Source: Hippophae tibetana (Eukaryota > Streptophyta > Magnoliopsida > Rosales > Elaeagnaceae). From it: a stretch of 64,000 bases of DNA. The notes beneath the pieces are model-generated. The model was not told the DNA's origin. It did no database searches and saw only the letters and a program-made list of their open reading frames with translations. The DNA is taken from positions 62,001-126,000 of the forward strand of contig CM072806.1 of assembly GCA_037013495.1 (NCBI GenBank). The letters are read 5' to 3'. This document shows, piece by piece, positions 11,764-24,300 of the stretch; the first letter of the stretch is position 1; each line of letters opens with the position of its first letter. A program made the translations under genes and the position numbers.

Positions 11764-12430
11764 CTTTTTTCAACTGGGGTTTTTCTGCGTTCGTGAATTT
11801 GTATTGAAACTTGTGATAGAAAATATTCAGATTTATTCGGACTTTGGCTATTGAAGATCTGAATCAAACTTTAAGGGTAGGTACCCAAAAAGAACAAAGG
11901 CATACCCTGTTTTAGAAACCTCTGAACCCAGCATTGACATAAGTCAAATCCCAGAAACCAAGTCCTAAAGAAATAAAACTAACGGAGTTTGATAACAGAG
12001 AAACTAGAACTCTCGTTTCTTTCGCTTTTTCTTTTGAAGAATCAATTGCTTCTATCAAAAGTAAAAAAAAAAAAAAAAAAAGAACCAGAACCATCAAAGT
12101 TGAAACCTTACTCTTCAAGCAAAATTAGAGGACTACCCAACCCTTTTGAGGAACATAGCTTTTTCGGACTCTAGACCACAGATCTCTGCCGCAAAAGTTT
12201 TTTCAATAACTCAAAAGACTAGAACTCGTCCGAACAAGAAAACTCTAAGAACCCAAAACTTACGAAATTCTGAAGCAATTTTTCGGGATGTCAACGGGTA
12301 ATGAGAATCAAATCAAGGCAAAATTTTATCCTCTCTCTAGTTTTGATTCTGGAGAACTCGGGGAAGGAGAGAAAAACATAATATTGAAATGAACTGTAAT
12401 AAACGAGTGGACAGCTAATATATATGTAAT
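11764..12430 (-). promoter_or_regulatory. Probable BAG 5' untranslated region and promoter
   Basis: On the minus strand a TATA-like stretch (CATATATATTAG, about 12415-12428) is followed by a pyrimidine-rich leader near 12330-12390. A strong splice-donor-like GTAAGT lies near 12258-12263, with possible acceptors just upstream of the start codon (CGCAG near 11786), suggesting a 5'-UTR intron. A 19-base A run (about 12062-12080) lies in that presumed intron. Inferred from position and motifs only. Confidence 0.4.
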
Positions 12431-13211
12431 TTGATACGAATCGTAAACACATAATTACATGTATTTTATTATTTTCTTATGTACTTTTATAAAAATGAAA
12501 AAGAAAAAAAAAAGAATAAAAGGGAACTGAGGTATCCGCCAAACTTGTGTTCAGAGGCAGAAAAACCGAAGGGAATTACGGATTTGCTTGAGCTCTGGGG
12601 AGTGTTCGAGTACTCTACGACCTTATGTGAAAGCCTACTATAGAGTTTCATGGTTGACACGCGGAAGGATGAAGGTAATTTTTGGAATTTATAGATAATG
12701 CAATCATTTCAGTGTGTTTAATTGCAAGCGTGCCAGATCAGAATAGTGAGTATTGCAGCCATCGTGGAAAACTCCACATATTTCCTATAAAAATGTTAAA
12801 AAAAAAAACTCACATTAAATTATACAGATGTGTTTATACTGTTATAAAATAGAATTACTTGGTGGTGAACTAATTCAATATCTATTTTCTTAGAAAAAAA
12901 ATTCAATATTTATTTAATTTGAAAAATAGGATCTTACTTTTGAGATTGAATTATTAGGAAATATAGTTATTTATATTTAGTGTATCAAAAACTAATGTCA
13001 ACCAAGAAACGGCCAGAAACCGTTACTTTAGTCACGAAAACATGCAGAGTTTGATCACTCAGAAAATTGAAAACGCATGCTAGTTTTTATTTTTATAACA
13101 TTGTTCAAAATATGCATTGCAACCCCATAAGTTACTCTATGTTATTTGTGCTAATTAATAATACATGAAGCATTAATATAAATATTGATATTATACAACA
13201 CAAGAAAATGA
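12431..13211. other. Intergenic spacer, nothing recognised
   Basis: A slightly less AT-rich stretch lies at about 12530-12780, then AT-rich DNA. No coding frame, repeat or element end is supported. Confidence 0.4.
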
Positions 13212-13325
13212 TGGTATTAAAGTCTCACATAGATTAGAAATCACGTTCACATTGCGCATATAAATAAGTACAATTATTTATCTCATAAACTGAGTTTTAA
13301 GATATAGTTAAATACAAATTTAACA
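13212..13325 (+). repeat. E3 left terminal repeat
   Basis: About 114 bp, aligned by eye with 13507-13617; more diverged from the 'ttaaagtc' LTR consensus than the right copy. Confidence 0.6.
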
Positions 13326-13360
13326 TAGTATTAAAACAGATTATCCGATCGGTGCAGTTG

Positions 13361-13440
13361 TTTCACCACTGGTGAGTGATGCATTCCACCACTGGTAAGT
13401 GATGCATTTCACCACTAGTGAGTGATACATTCCGCCACTT
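13361..13440. repeat. 23-bp tandem repeat inside E3
   Basis: About three and a half copies of a unit containing caccactggtgagtgatgca, with point differences (ggtgag, ggtaag, agtgag). It makes up most of the first half of the E3 interior. Confidence 0.85.
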
Positions 13441-13506
13441 AGATTCCATAAGTTCAACATCCTCGTCGGTCTCAAGGGGATAAACTCTTGTCGATATGAG
13501 AGGGAG

Positions 13507-13617
13507 TGTTAAAGTCTTATATCGACCGAGGATCGCGTTCATGTTGCCCATATAAATAAGGACAATCCTAAATTTCATAACCTAGGTTTTGGGATGTAGT
13601 TAGACACAAATTTAACA
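13507..13617 (+). repeat. E3 right terminal repeat
   Basis: Starts tgttaaagtctta directly after the purine tract and ends aaatttaaca. Confidence 0.62.
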
Positions 13618-15862
13618 GATAGTTTGAAGTTTAGTGACATCCTTAAGAAGTAACGTGTCTTCGGTGTCTTTGAATTGGTTATGAATCGCATGCGTTTGCT
13701 TGTCAAATTTCAACCAGATTTTGCTTTTAATTAATTACCTAGTTGCACTTCGAGTCCGACCTTTATATCCAGATAAATATTAAATTTAGGATTTTTTTTA
13801 TAATTATAAAGTTTATCTAAATGTATATTAATTGTGAATTGTGAATTATTAGGATTAAATCTTATATATTATTAGAAATCAAATTATACTTTAAATGTCT
13901 TTAAAAAAAATGATAACAAAAATAACACAATTAAAAAATTATAACTATATTGTCAAGCAGATTTTGCTATTATCATAATAGTATTTCCATTTATAAAAAA
14001 TTTAGAACATTATATATTGTAAAATAAAATATTTATTTATGCTAACATTAATATTTTCTGCTCTAATTATTTCAATTCATCTTAAATAACACAATTAAAA
14101 TTTATAACCACAACAATAATATATTTTATGATCAACTTATATATATTTATTGTAAAAAAAAATATGACACATCATTTCATATTAAATACTGTTAAATTGA
14201 ATGTCGTACGTTTAAATTAAATTATATTTTTTAATATTAAATATTAATTAATTAACAATTATTTAATATTATTAAAGTGTTATTTAAGATGTTATAAATT
14301 TAAAATTTTATTTTTTATAATTTAGAAAGGACAAAAAAAAAAAGTTGCAATCACCGAATTAACTACTAACAACTAATATCCACCAAGCTTTTGTAAAAAC
14401 GAATTCATGATTTCAATACAATCTACACTAAATTACAAACACTCACACCGTGTATAGAAATTAAAATAACAAAAACATATAATTGCCACTTATTTAACTT
14501 CCATTAAAAAATAATTTTTTTATTATAAATTTAAAAAATAATTATTTATTTATATCACAAGAAAAACGAATATATATTTTTTTAAAAATTAAAAATAAAA
14601 CTTTATATATAAAAAAATCTATAATATAATTAAACTAGACATATATTTCAACTATAAGAATACCATAAACAACAAGTGATCTATTAATGGTAGATTAAAT
14701 GTTAAATTATAAAGATGAGGTTTTAAAATAATTGAACACCATTCACTTACAAATTAAAGATCAATAATATCAGGACATATGTGTATTATACATACATAAA
14801 ATTGCATTAAAAATTCATTTTACTTTCAAGTTTAAGAATTTATTAAGATGGAGAAAATTTATAGATAATAATAATATTATAATAATAATGTATAAAATAT
14901 TTATTTTATTAGTAATATTAATATTGTTTTTATTAAATAAAATTGATATTAATAAAATATCTCCATAACAACAATAATTTATATTAAGAATATATCACTA
15001 CCCAAAATTATCTATCAAAAGTTAATGATACGATAAATTTGATAAATACAACCAACTTTGCAAAATTGTATTTAATCACGTTAATTAAAATTATAATATT
15101 ATTTATGATATATATTATTGCTTTTTTTTAGGATCATGACATTCATGAGTTGATGACTATATATAGTAACAGGTATTTAAACGTTTCATTATCATAAATT
15201 TTTTGAAATCCTATTTGTGGATCAAAAATTGCAAACCGCAATAACAATTTTTTGGTTTAGCACATAGTTATATAAAATTTCAAAAGCCATTATTGGTCAT
15301 TCAAATAGCCAAAAATAAATAAATAAATTTGATCATTCTCATAAAAGGCGATTTTTGGGAAGAGTTTTTCTCAAAACACTTTGACATAAGAATTTAGGTT
15401 ATATGTTAAAACTTCAATTATTTAAATTATTGAATATAAGTGTTGGTTAGGATTAGTGCATTAGTTAATTTTTTTTCGCTAAAAACATATATAATCTATA
15501 ATTGTGAGCAGTGATATAACAAATATGTATGGTTTTGTGTTAGCTAAAGAGCTACATATGTAATAACACAAATAACAAGTATCAAAATTGTTCTTTAATA
15601 TAAATTTTAATGCATAAAACTATTTTCATATTCAAAAAAGCTTTATCTTTCTTAATATTATATTATTCATATAAATTAGGCGAAAAAAGCAAGATAAATT
15701 TGTAATTAAAGTTTAATAAGAATGATAAAACTTTTTTAACCTGAAAATATGGTTAATTATTTTAATTTCTAAATATCAAACCACAAATCAAAAACATTAA
15801 AATTAAAAAAAAATTCATTATTCACGTGTTCATAATTTCATCTATGAGTATTATTTTATCTT
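13618..15862. other. AT-rich spacer, no gene recognised
   Basis: Long A/T runs and short direct repeats; no coding frame with codon-like structure and no element ends recognised. Confidence 0.4.
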
Positions 15863-15991
15863 TATATATATATATATATACATTCAAAAAAATTGGTCGA
15901 TTAACTACAACTTTTTTTTAATTTTCTTTTATTTTTGTTAATTTTTTACACTAATAAAAATCAATATATATATATATATATATATATTATT
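15862..15991. repeat. Two (TA)n microsatellites
   Basis: Alternating TA runs of roughly 20 to 25 bases lie near 15863-15882 and 15965-15989, at the left edge of the degenerate repeat array. Confidence 0.85.
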
Positions 15992-17720
15992 TTGTTATTT
16001 TTTTACAACAATAAATATTAAAATATCTATAAAACAAATGTATTTTTGTGAATAATTATTTATATTACATTAAAGTGATAACTTACACAATTAATAATTA
16101 CTCATTTACGACCTAACTCTATTTTTTTTTCTTTTTTAACACCAATAAATACCAAAATATTCATATAATAAATATATTTTTATGTTTTTTTGTTAGTTTT
16201 TACACCATTAAATATCAAATGTCCATATATTAAATAGATTTTTTGTGAATAATTATTTTATATAACGTAATTGTTTTTGTTACATTAAGAGTGACGATTC
16301 ATACAATTAATAATTACTTATTTATTGAGTGTTCGATCAATTCACTTATGAACATATCATATTTTTGTTAAACTAATAATATTCATATTAAGATTATATC
16401 ATATCTCATATTAATTACAAAATAATAATTAACTAATATAAGTTATTTTTTAAGCAAAAAATACATAAAAATGAGAATCTTTGATCGACAACCAAATTGC
16501 ACTTCTTCTTTTTTATTTTTCTTAGTTTTTCATCATTAAATATTAAAATATCCAACTAATAAAATACTTTTTTATTAATAATTATTTTTATTATATTAAG
16601 AGTAACAATCAATATAATTAATAATTATCCATTTACGACCAAATTGCACTCTTTTTTTCTTTTTGTTACTTTTTTTATATTATTAAATACCAAAATATTC
16701 ATATAATAAACACATTTTTTATGATTTTTTTGTTAGTTTTCTTTTTTACACCAATAAATACCAAAATATTCATATAATACATATTTTCTTATGAATATCT
16801 ATATTACATGATGTAATTTTTTTTATTACATTAAAGGTAACAATTCATATAATCAAAATATCCATATAATAAAATAATTTTTTTACAAATAACTCTTGTA
16901 TAATTCAATTATTTTTGTTACATAAGGGTACCAATTTATAAAATTAATGATTAACTATATACGACCAAACTACATTTTCTTTTATTTTTGTTACTTTTTA
17001 GAACCAATAAATGCAAAAATGTTCATATAATAAATACACTTTTTATGATTTTTTTTTGTTAGTTTTCTTTTTACACAAATAAATACCAAAATTTTCATAT
17101 AAATATAATAAATACATTTTTATAAATATTTGTTTTACATAATGTAATTATTTTTATTACATTAAATATGAAAATTCATACAGTTAGTGATTACTTATTT
17201 AATAAGTATTCGATGAATTCATTTATGAGTAGAGTATAAAATATTTTATTTGAATTAATTATCTTTATGTTGAGACCATATCATATTTCATATTAATTAA
17301 AAAAAAGAACAGTTAATTAATATAAATTATTTTTAAGTAAAAAATGATTATTAAATTCAATAAGTTATCTTTATCGTTCATTTAGGATTAACTTCTTAGA
17401 TAATAAAAGTATTAATTGAATAAGTTTATATATATGTTTTTTAATTTTTATTAGTTTTTTATGCCAATAAATACAAATTTTCATATAATATATACATTTT
17501 TTACAAATAATTATTTTGTATAATGAAATTATTTTTATTTATCTTAAGGCTGATAATTTAAAAAATTTATGATTAATCCATTTAATTATAAACATATAAT
17601 CTATTTTTTGAACTAATAATTTTTATGTCGATATCATATCAATTAAAAAAATATTAATTAATTAATATACATTAATTTTAAACAAAAAATACTTATTAAA
17701 TTCAATCAAGTCATGTCTAT
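15890..17720. repeat. Degenerate long-period repeat array
   Basis: The same word order recurs about seven to nine times: a phrase like 'acgaccaaattgcac', a T-rich run with 'ttttgttagttttt', 'acaccaataaatacc', 'aaaatattcatataataaa', 'acattttt', then an 'aattatttatattacatta' block and 'acaattaataattac'. Some copies carry only the middle block, so unit length varies. Two longer blocks (about 16300-16460 and 17190-17345, a third weaker near 17580-17700) share 'gaattcatttatgag', 'gagaccatatcatat' and 'attaattaa'-type stretches, which suggests a nested higher-order duplication. No open frame crosses it. Origin unknown. Confidence 0.7.
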
Positions 17721-18462
17721 GCATTCATGCAAAATTAACTTTTATTTATATTTTATTTGAATTCTATTCCTCATAAAAAATATTATCATGTATTTATACT
17801 TTTTTATTTTATTTTATAAAATAAAGAATTTAGAATAATAAAAATTATTACTTAATATTTAATATTATTATATATTTATCAAATTTAAATTATCAATATA
17901 CAAATGTATAAGTCAAAAAACTAATTTTAGTAAAATGTTTCATTATGATAAGTAGTTACCTATACTATCCTAAATTATTAGTATTGTAATATAATTTTTA
18001 GATGCATAATAGAAACATTATTACCAAATACCTATATAAGGATTAAATAATGTATCAATATTTATAATAATATTTAAATTTATATTCTTATCTCTATCAA
18101 TTTACGATATAACTAACTTATCTATTTGAACTATGAGTATTATTATTTGATAATTGTATTATGATGAAATAAAATTAAGTATAATGCGTATCCAAACTAT
18201 CTATTTGAATTTTGATTATTATTATGTGATCATCGTGAATTACAACGAAATAAAATAAAGTGTAACGTGTTAGACGGAGAAATGAGATCAACGTAATATG
18301 TAAGAGGATGGAAGATTTTGTAATGTACGTGATGTTGACCAGGGGAGTACAAATATTCGTTATTTTCTTTTAATTTTATTTTTGAGTGAGTGAGTGAGTA
18401 TTTTCATCTAATTGAACATGGAGATCAAAAGCTTCATAATTATTTTCTTATATATATATATA
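17721..18462. other. AT-rich spacer left of E4
   Basis: No gene recognised. A (TA)n run (about 18449-18464) abuts the left LTR of E4 and obscures its exact first base. Confidence 0.4.
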
Positions 18463-18791
18463 TATTGAATATTTGCTCTAAAAGTAATAAATTAGTGGTA
18501 TAATTTAGGGAAATTAGTAGCTTAATTTAAGGCTTAACTTAGAGAGAGCATAAGCAAACTCAAAGAGAGAAAATACTTGTGAGTTTGAGAGTTTTCTGTA
18601 AGTTTGGGGAAACACTGAGATATTATAAGTGAGGAAATTTGTATCTGTATTCTGTATATTTCCTACCCAGTTCAATAATATCTGCTAATTCCCATGGACT
18701 TAGACGAATTATCAAACCATGTAAATTATGTGTGTCATTTTATTGCTTTGATATATTCATATACCGCTATTTATTGCTTTCGTGCGCAACA
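18463..18791 (+). repeat. E4 5' LTR with internal deletion
   Basis: Aligns with 28686-29130 but is about 115 bp shorter. After 'aaggctta' it jumps to 'agagagagcataagc', lacking the segment that in the 3' LTR holds the TATA motif. It ends gcgcaaca just before the primer site. Confidence 0.85.
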
Positions 18792-19225
18792 AATTGGTAT
18801 CAGAGTCAAATATAGCAGTATTATATATCAAATCGAATCTCTTGATGGGACGAACGCAGCAGTGAAAGAATCGCTCAAATCGGAAGTCATAATCACCGCC
18901 AGAAGCTGCCGGAGTGTTGTTGCTAGCAATTGAGTCAACTTACTGAGTTGGATCGAGTCAACTCAGTCACTAGTGATATTTGGACCGAGTTGGTCCATTT
19001 TCAACTGAGTTGGATCTATTCCTAGCTAATTGGACCATTCCGGATTCAATTGTAGACTCTATTTTTTTAAATAAGGTATAAAATTTGGAAAAATATTGCT
19101 TTAAGTTGTAAGTGCAAATTTTTTGTTATCTGTTTGTACTTATGGATGATAAAAGAGAGATCAAAGAAGATGAATAAGCTGACCATAGAATTTATGACAA
19201 ACCAAGTTATTCAACTCGAAGAACT

Positions 19226-20125
19226 ATGTTATCCAACGCAAAGTTTGAGGTGGAGAAATTTGACGGCACCAATAACTTTGGTATGTGGCAATGTGAAGTA
19301 TTAGATCTATTGTTTCGAGAAGGATCTAATATAGCCTTGAAGACCATGTCAGTAGATTATTCAAATGAAGATTGGAATTATGTCAACCGATAAGCTTGTG
19401 GCACAATTTGACTTTGTTTAGGAAAAGATCAGAAGTACTTTGTCATGAAAGAAAATGTAGTTGTAGTTCTTTGGAAGAAACTAGAGGACAAGTACATGAC
19501 GAAAAGTATTGAAAACAGACTCTACTTGAAGAAGAAACTTTTTCATTTCCAGTACAAGAAAGGTACCCCTATGATTGAACACTTAGATAATTTCAATAAA
19601 ATTTTGGCCGATCTGCAAAATTTAGATGTCAAAATTATCGATGAAGATAAAGCTTTGTTGTTGTTGAATTCATTACTTGATAGCTATGAGCATTTAACCA
19701 CAACCCTGTTAAATGGAAAAGATGAGGTTAAGTTCGTAGATGTTTCAAATGCTTTGATAAATAACGAGTACCGGAAAAAAGATCGACATGATCACAGAGA
19801 CTCAATATCAGAAGCATTGACGGCAGCTAGAGGTAGGACAAACAACAAAAAATCTGGCGGATCAAATAATAGGGGGCGATCTATATCAAAGTCTAGAGGA
19901 GATTCATCCAAAAGACGTCCTGCGAAGGAAGAGTGTGTCTATTGTCACCAGAAAAAGCACTGGAAGAAAGATTACCCAAACAAGGACAAGTCAAATGTAA
20001 ATGTTGCACAGAAGGCCGATGAAGATGAAGAATCAGCCTTTTCAGTTTCATCATCAGAAACCTACTCAGATAAGTGGATCCTTGATTTTGGATGTTCTTA
20101 TCATATGTGTCCAAACAAACATTAG
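19226..20125 (+). pseudogene. E4 gag with start of protease
   Basis: The frame starts at the ATG at 19226 with SNAKFEVEKFDGTNNFGMWQ, a copia gag N-terminus, is broken by stops around 19392-19430, then runs open 19445-20125. It contains the UBN2-type gag domain (LKKKLFHFQYKKGTPMIEHL), a basic RGR/KSRGDSSKRR stretch and a zinc knuckle in which the last cysteine is replaced (CVYCHQKKHWKKDY). The protease motif reads WILDFGCSYHMCP, so the serine of the usual DSG is phenylalanine. A stop follows at 20123-20125. Both altered residues indicate loss of function. Confidence 0.87.
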
Positions 20126-20158
20126 TTTTCGAGTTTTGAGGAGCTTGATGAAATAGTT

Positions 20159-20868
20159 GTGCTTATGAACAACGACAATGCATGTCAGACAAAAGGGATC
20201 AGAATAGTACGACTAAAGATGCACGATGGTACAATCAGACGAATTACAAATGTAAGGTATATTCCAGACCTAAAGAAAAACCCTATTTCTTTAGGTGTTC
20301 TAGATTCTGATGATTACAAGGTAACATTGGAAAATGGAGTCTTGAAAGTTGTACGAGGTGCATTTGTAGCGATGAAAGGTACTCAGAAAGTGAACTTGTA
20401 TTTCCTAGATGGAAGTACAGTTATAGGAAGAGCAGGTGTCTCAAGTAGTTATGAAGAAAAGACGAATGATTCTTCTCGCCTGTGGCACATGTGCTTAGGG
20501 CATGTCGGTGAAAAGGCTTTGCAAGGCTTAATGAAATAAGGTCTTTTGAAAGGTGCCAAGACTAGAAAGTTTGATTTCTACGAGCATTGTGTACTCGGAA
20601 AACAAGAGTCAAGTTTGGCACTGTCATTCATCATACTAAATGATCTCTTGATTATATTCACACGGATGTCTAGGGACCTTCAAAGAATGCTTCACTTCGA
20701 GGTAAACGCTAGTTTATGACTTTTATTGATGATTTCTCTAGATATGTCTGGATATACATCATGAGTCATAAAGATGAAGTTATGGATATCTTTCTTAAAT
20801 GGAAGAAAATGATCGAGACTCAGACAGATAGGAAAATTAAGAGGCTCAGATCTGATAATGGTGGCGAG
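20159..20868 (+). pseudogene. E4 protease end and integrase N-terminal half
   Basis: Open from 20159 to a stop near 20537, with the protease tail (NVRYIPDLKKNPISLGVL) and the pre-integrase motif SRLWHMCLGHVGEKALQGL. The following integrase (FIDDFSRYVWIY, RLRSDNGGE) has further stops. It breaks off at the hAT target duplication 20861-20868; the integrase resumes at 26314. Confidence 0.87.
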
Positions 20869-20880
20869 TAGGGGTATCCA
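20869..20880 (+). repeat. E5 left terminal inverted repeat
   Basis: taggggtatcca, matching the reverse complement of 26294-26305 at 11 of 12 positions. Confidence 0.92.
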
Positions 20881-20881
20881 T

Positions 20882-21040
20882 GGTCCGGTCCGGTCCGGTT
20901 TTACCTAAATTTTTTTTAACCAAACCGGACCGTTCATATAGTTGAAACCAGACCGGACCGGACCGTTGGGCTATCTAAAATGTTAAAACCGAACAGTTTG
21001 GTCCGATTTGGTCCGGTTTGGTTAACGGTTTTTAACGGTT
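20882..21040. repeat. E5 left subterminal CCGGTCCGGT cluster
   Basis: Repeated ggtccggtccgg words and their complement accggaccgg, with looser variants such as ggtccgatttggtccgg. Clustered subterminal words of this type are the usual hAT transposase binding sites; binding here is inferred. Confidence 0.85.
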
Positions 21041-21370
21041 TTTAACAATTAATAATAAATAAATACGATTGAGTTTAATATGATATAATTTAATAGGATG
21101 TAATCAAATATAATAATGATTTATAATCATAAATAGATAGATATTATTGTTAAATATATAAATACATAAATAAGATGTTATCAAAATCTAAAATAAAAAA
21201 ATTAGACATAAAGAAATGAATTCTAAATATCTCATTTACAAAGAATTCTTAAACATATACAAACATCAAAACTCACAATAAACAACAATACATCATTTGA
21301 TAATAATATTTAAAATTTACCCATTATTAATCATCAACGATCATTGTAGTGTCTTTAATGAACTTTGCAA

Positions 21371-24300
21371 TCAAACAAAATCAACATCTTCATAAATGTC
21401 TAGGTCATCATTGTATTCTGGTAAGAGGACATTGTCATTATTAATTGAAGAACGAAACCAATTTTGACTACATACTAATGTCTCTACCATTTTAGGATTC
21501 AAAGAACTCCTAAATGGATCAAGAATGCACCCTCCTGTGCTAAAAGCTGATTCTGATGCAACAGTTGAAACTTGAATTGCTAACATATCACGTGCAATGA
21601 GAGAGATGATAGGAAACCTAAAAGAATTTGCCCTCCACCATTTTAATATATCAAACTTATCCAACATGACATTTTCACATGGGGTGTTCAAATATTTCTC
21701 AACCTCGGTTTTCAACTCTAAACTATTTTTCTCCTCTAATCGTTTAAGAAACTTCAACTTTCTTGCTTCCTCAGATGAAGGAATCCTTCCTATTACATCT
21801 TGTGATTGAGTCACATTAGATTGAAAATCTTTTCCATGCACTAACAGATAGTAAGCTTTGAACAGATCCATAAAAGTATTTTTGACATTATCTCTCAATT
21901 TTTGAACAATTTCTAAATCATAAATCTCTTCAAATAAGAATTCCAAATACTCTAATTTGTACCTTGGATCAAGTACAAATGCAACATACAACATCTTATT
22001 ACTCTTGTCTACATTTCCCCAATACTTCTCAAATTTTGTTTTCATGCTAATAGCCATATTTTTCAACAACAAGTCATCAGAACCACACCATGTAAGTATT
22101 TGAGATTGAATGTTATGTAGTTCTGTAAAATATAAATTTGAAGTGGTGCATAAAGATGCACTGAATGCTAAAGTAGAGTCATAAAAAGTTTTCAAAAACT
22201 TGACAAAAACACCAGCATTCTTCCAATCATCTAATGTTGGCGGCCCAACATTTGATCGCTCCTCATGAAAATAAGAAATAAAGTTTGTTCCTTCCTCTTC
22301 TTCAAGACGATCAAATGCTTTTTGAAAATCTAAAGAAGATTTTAACATTAGATATGTGGAGTTCCATCTTGTAGGCACGTCTAGCACGACACTTCCTTTG
22401 GACTCAATATTTTCTTTAATAGAACACATTTTAAACTTTTGTAATCTCAAAGGAGAGGATCTAACATATCTCACAGCGCAACGAATACTCATAATAGTAC
22501 TATGAAGATCTTTAAGTCCTTCTCTTACAATCAAATTCAAAATGTGAGCACAACATCGCACATGAAAGAACTCCCCACTCATAACAAGTCCATCATTCCA
22601 ATTTTTTAGCTTTCTTTTCAAGTATGACACAGCAGTATCATTTGAGGAAGCATTATCAAGTGTTATGGTGAATACCTTACATATACCCCAATCACGCAAA
22701 CTCTGTTCTATCACTCTCCCAATTGTATCACCTTTATGATTCTTAACTTGACAAAATTTTATAATTCTCTTTTGTAATTTCCAATCTTTGTCAATATAAT
22801 GAGTGGTTAGACAAATATAATTAATATTTTGAATTGAAGTCCAACAATCACTAGTAAGACAAACTCTTTGCTTTTCACTTATGAAAAAGTTCTTCAAACT
22901 TTTTTTCTCATCTAAATAAAGTTGAAACACATCTCTAGAAATTGTTTGCCGAGATGGCACATGAAACTTAGGACAAATTTCAGATATAAAATCTTTAAAT
23001 CCCTCACCCTCAACAAACCTAAAAGACAATTCATCAATAATAATCATTTTTGCCATAGCAACTCTAGCACGTTTTGCATCAAATGATACAACAACTAATT
23101 TATGAGTTGTCCTATCATCCTCTCTTTTTTGTGTTTGAAAACTTAACATCTTTTGTCCTTTATCTACTTCTATAGGAATCTTCTTACACAAATTTTTGAA
23201 ATGATGTATCATCGAAGTAGTTCCATTCCTTGTGGGATGAGCAGCATAACTTTTTTTACAATAATGACATGTAGCTCTAGGATTTTCCACATCATAGGGT
23301 AAAATATATGAAAAATGATTCCATATTTCTGACCTAAAATTTTTTGGTTTCTTCATATCAGATTCATTATCAAGGTGAACATTACTTACTTCTATTCCCC
23401 TTTTTGAAGATGAGTCATTTAAATTCTGTGGTGGATTTTCCACTTCATTCAGATGAATTTCAGGTTCAATGTCTTCAATCATAGACATAGTAAAGTCTGT
23501 AAATTGACTTGGTCCAATAAACTCATGTACATCATCACCTATATATAGAATATAGATTAGTACATATTCTTAATATATTAAAATATTACTTTTTGTATTT
23601 AATCAAAAATCATTTCAAAACTAACATAATATCAGTCACCAAAGTGTAACATTCTAGCATAGGACAAAAATCTAGGACATTACCTTGAATTCGACGGCTT
23701 CACAATTGAATGCTAATAAAAACTGTTTTTTATTATTTATTAACTATGTGGATTAGTTACATTTAAAATAACATTATCTACATAAATATTTAGTTTATAG
23801 CTGCATTACCTGCATATATGATATCATAAATATTAAGAACTAATATGATTTAATAAGAACCTATAAAACAAAAACACCACAATTTATGTACATTTTATGA
23901 CAAAAATACAGATTATATATAAATCATATATAAAAATTTATATTAACAAATCATGTTAATAAAAAAAACCATTTAATTGTAAAGATCAATGTATTCTATG
24001 AACTGTGATTATACTAAGGCAATTGCTAAAGATCAGATTTCAAACTAACAAAAAAACGACATACCATTCAGATTTCAGGGTTCAGAATAACAAAAAAACG
24101 ACATACCATTCAGATTTCAGGGTTCAGAATAACAAAAAAATGACTTACCATTTAGATTTCAGGGTTCAGAATAACAAAAAAACGACAAACCATTCAGATT
24201 TCAGGGTTCAGAATAACAAAAAAACGACATATCATTCAGATTTCAGAGTTCAGACTTCAGACTTACCATTCAGTTTATTCTGGAAAAAACTACTACCAGA

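Larger units (their letters stand above)
13212..13617 (+). mobile_element. E3: TRIM-like miniature LTR element
   Basis: Two direct repeats of about 111-114 bp (13212-13325 and 13507-13617) share a 'ttaaagtct' start, an internal 'catataaataag' and the end 'aaatttaaca'. Immediately after the first repeat, 13326-13340 reads tagtattaaaacaga, a transition-decayed match to the tRNA-Met primer site TGGTATCAGAGCAGA. A purine tract tgagagggag sits immediately before the second repeat. There is no coding sequence in the roughly 180-bp interior. This layout (terminal repeats, primer site, purine tract, no genes, about 400 bp) fits a terminal-repeat retrotransposon in miniature. A deleted LTR element is the alternative. 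No target duplication is evident. Confidence 0.65.

Noticed and set aside
12062-12080. Poly(A) run as a retroposon tail
   Set aside because: No target duplication or retroposon body adjoins it; it is better explained as an A-tract in the BAG leader intron.
13363-13578. 71-codon minus-strand frame
   Set aside because: It reads across the 23-bp tandem repeat and the terminal repeat of E3, with no protein-like conservation.
24030-24270. CRISPR-like regular repeats
   Set aside because: The units are directly adjacent without unique spacers, in a plant transposon intron; this is a tandem repeat.
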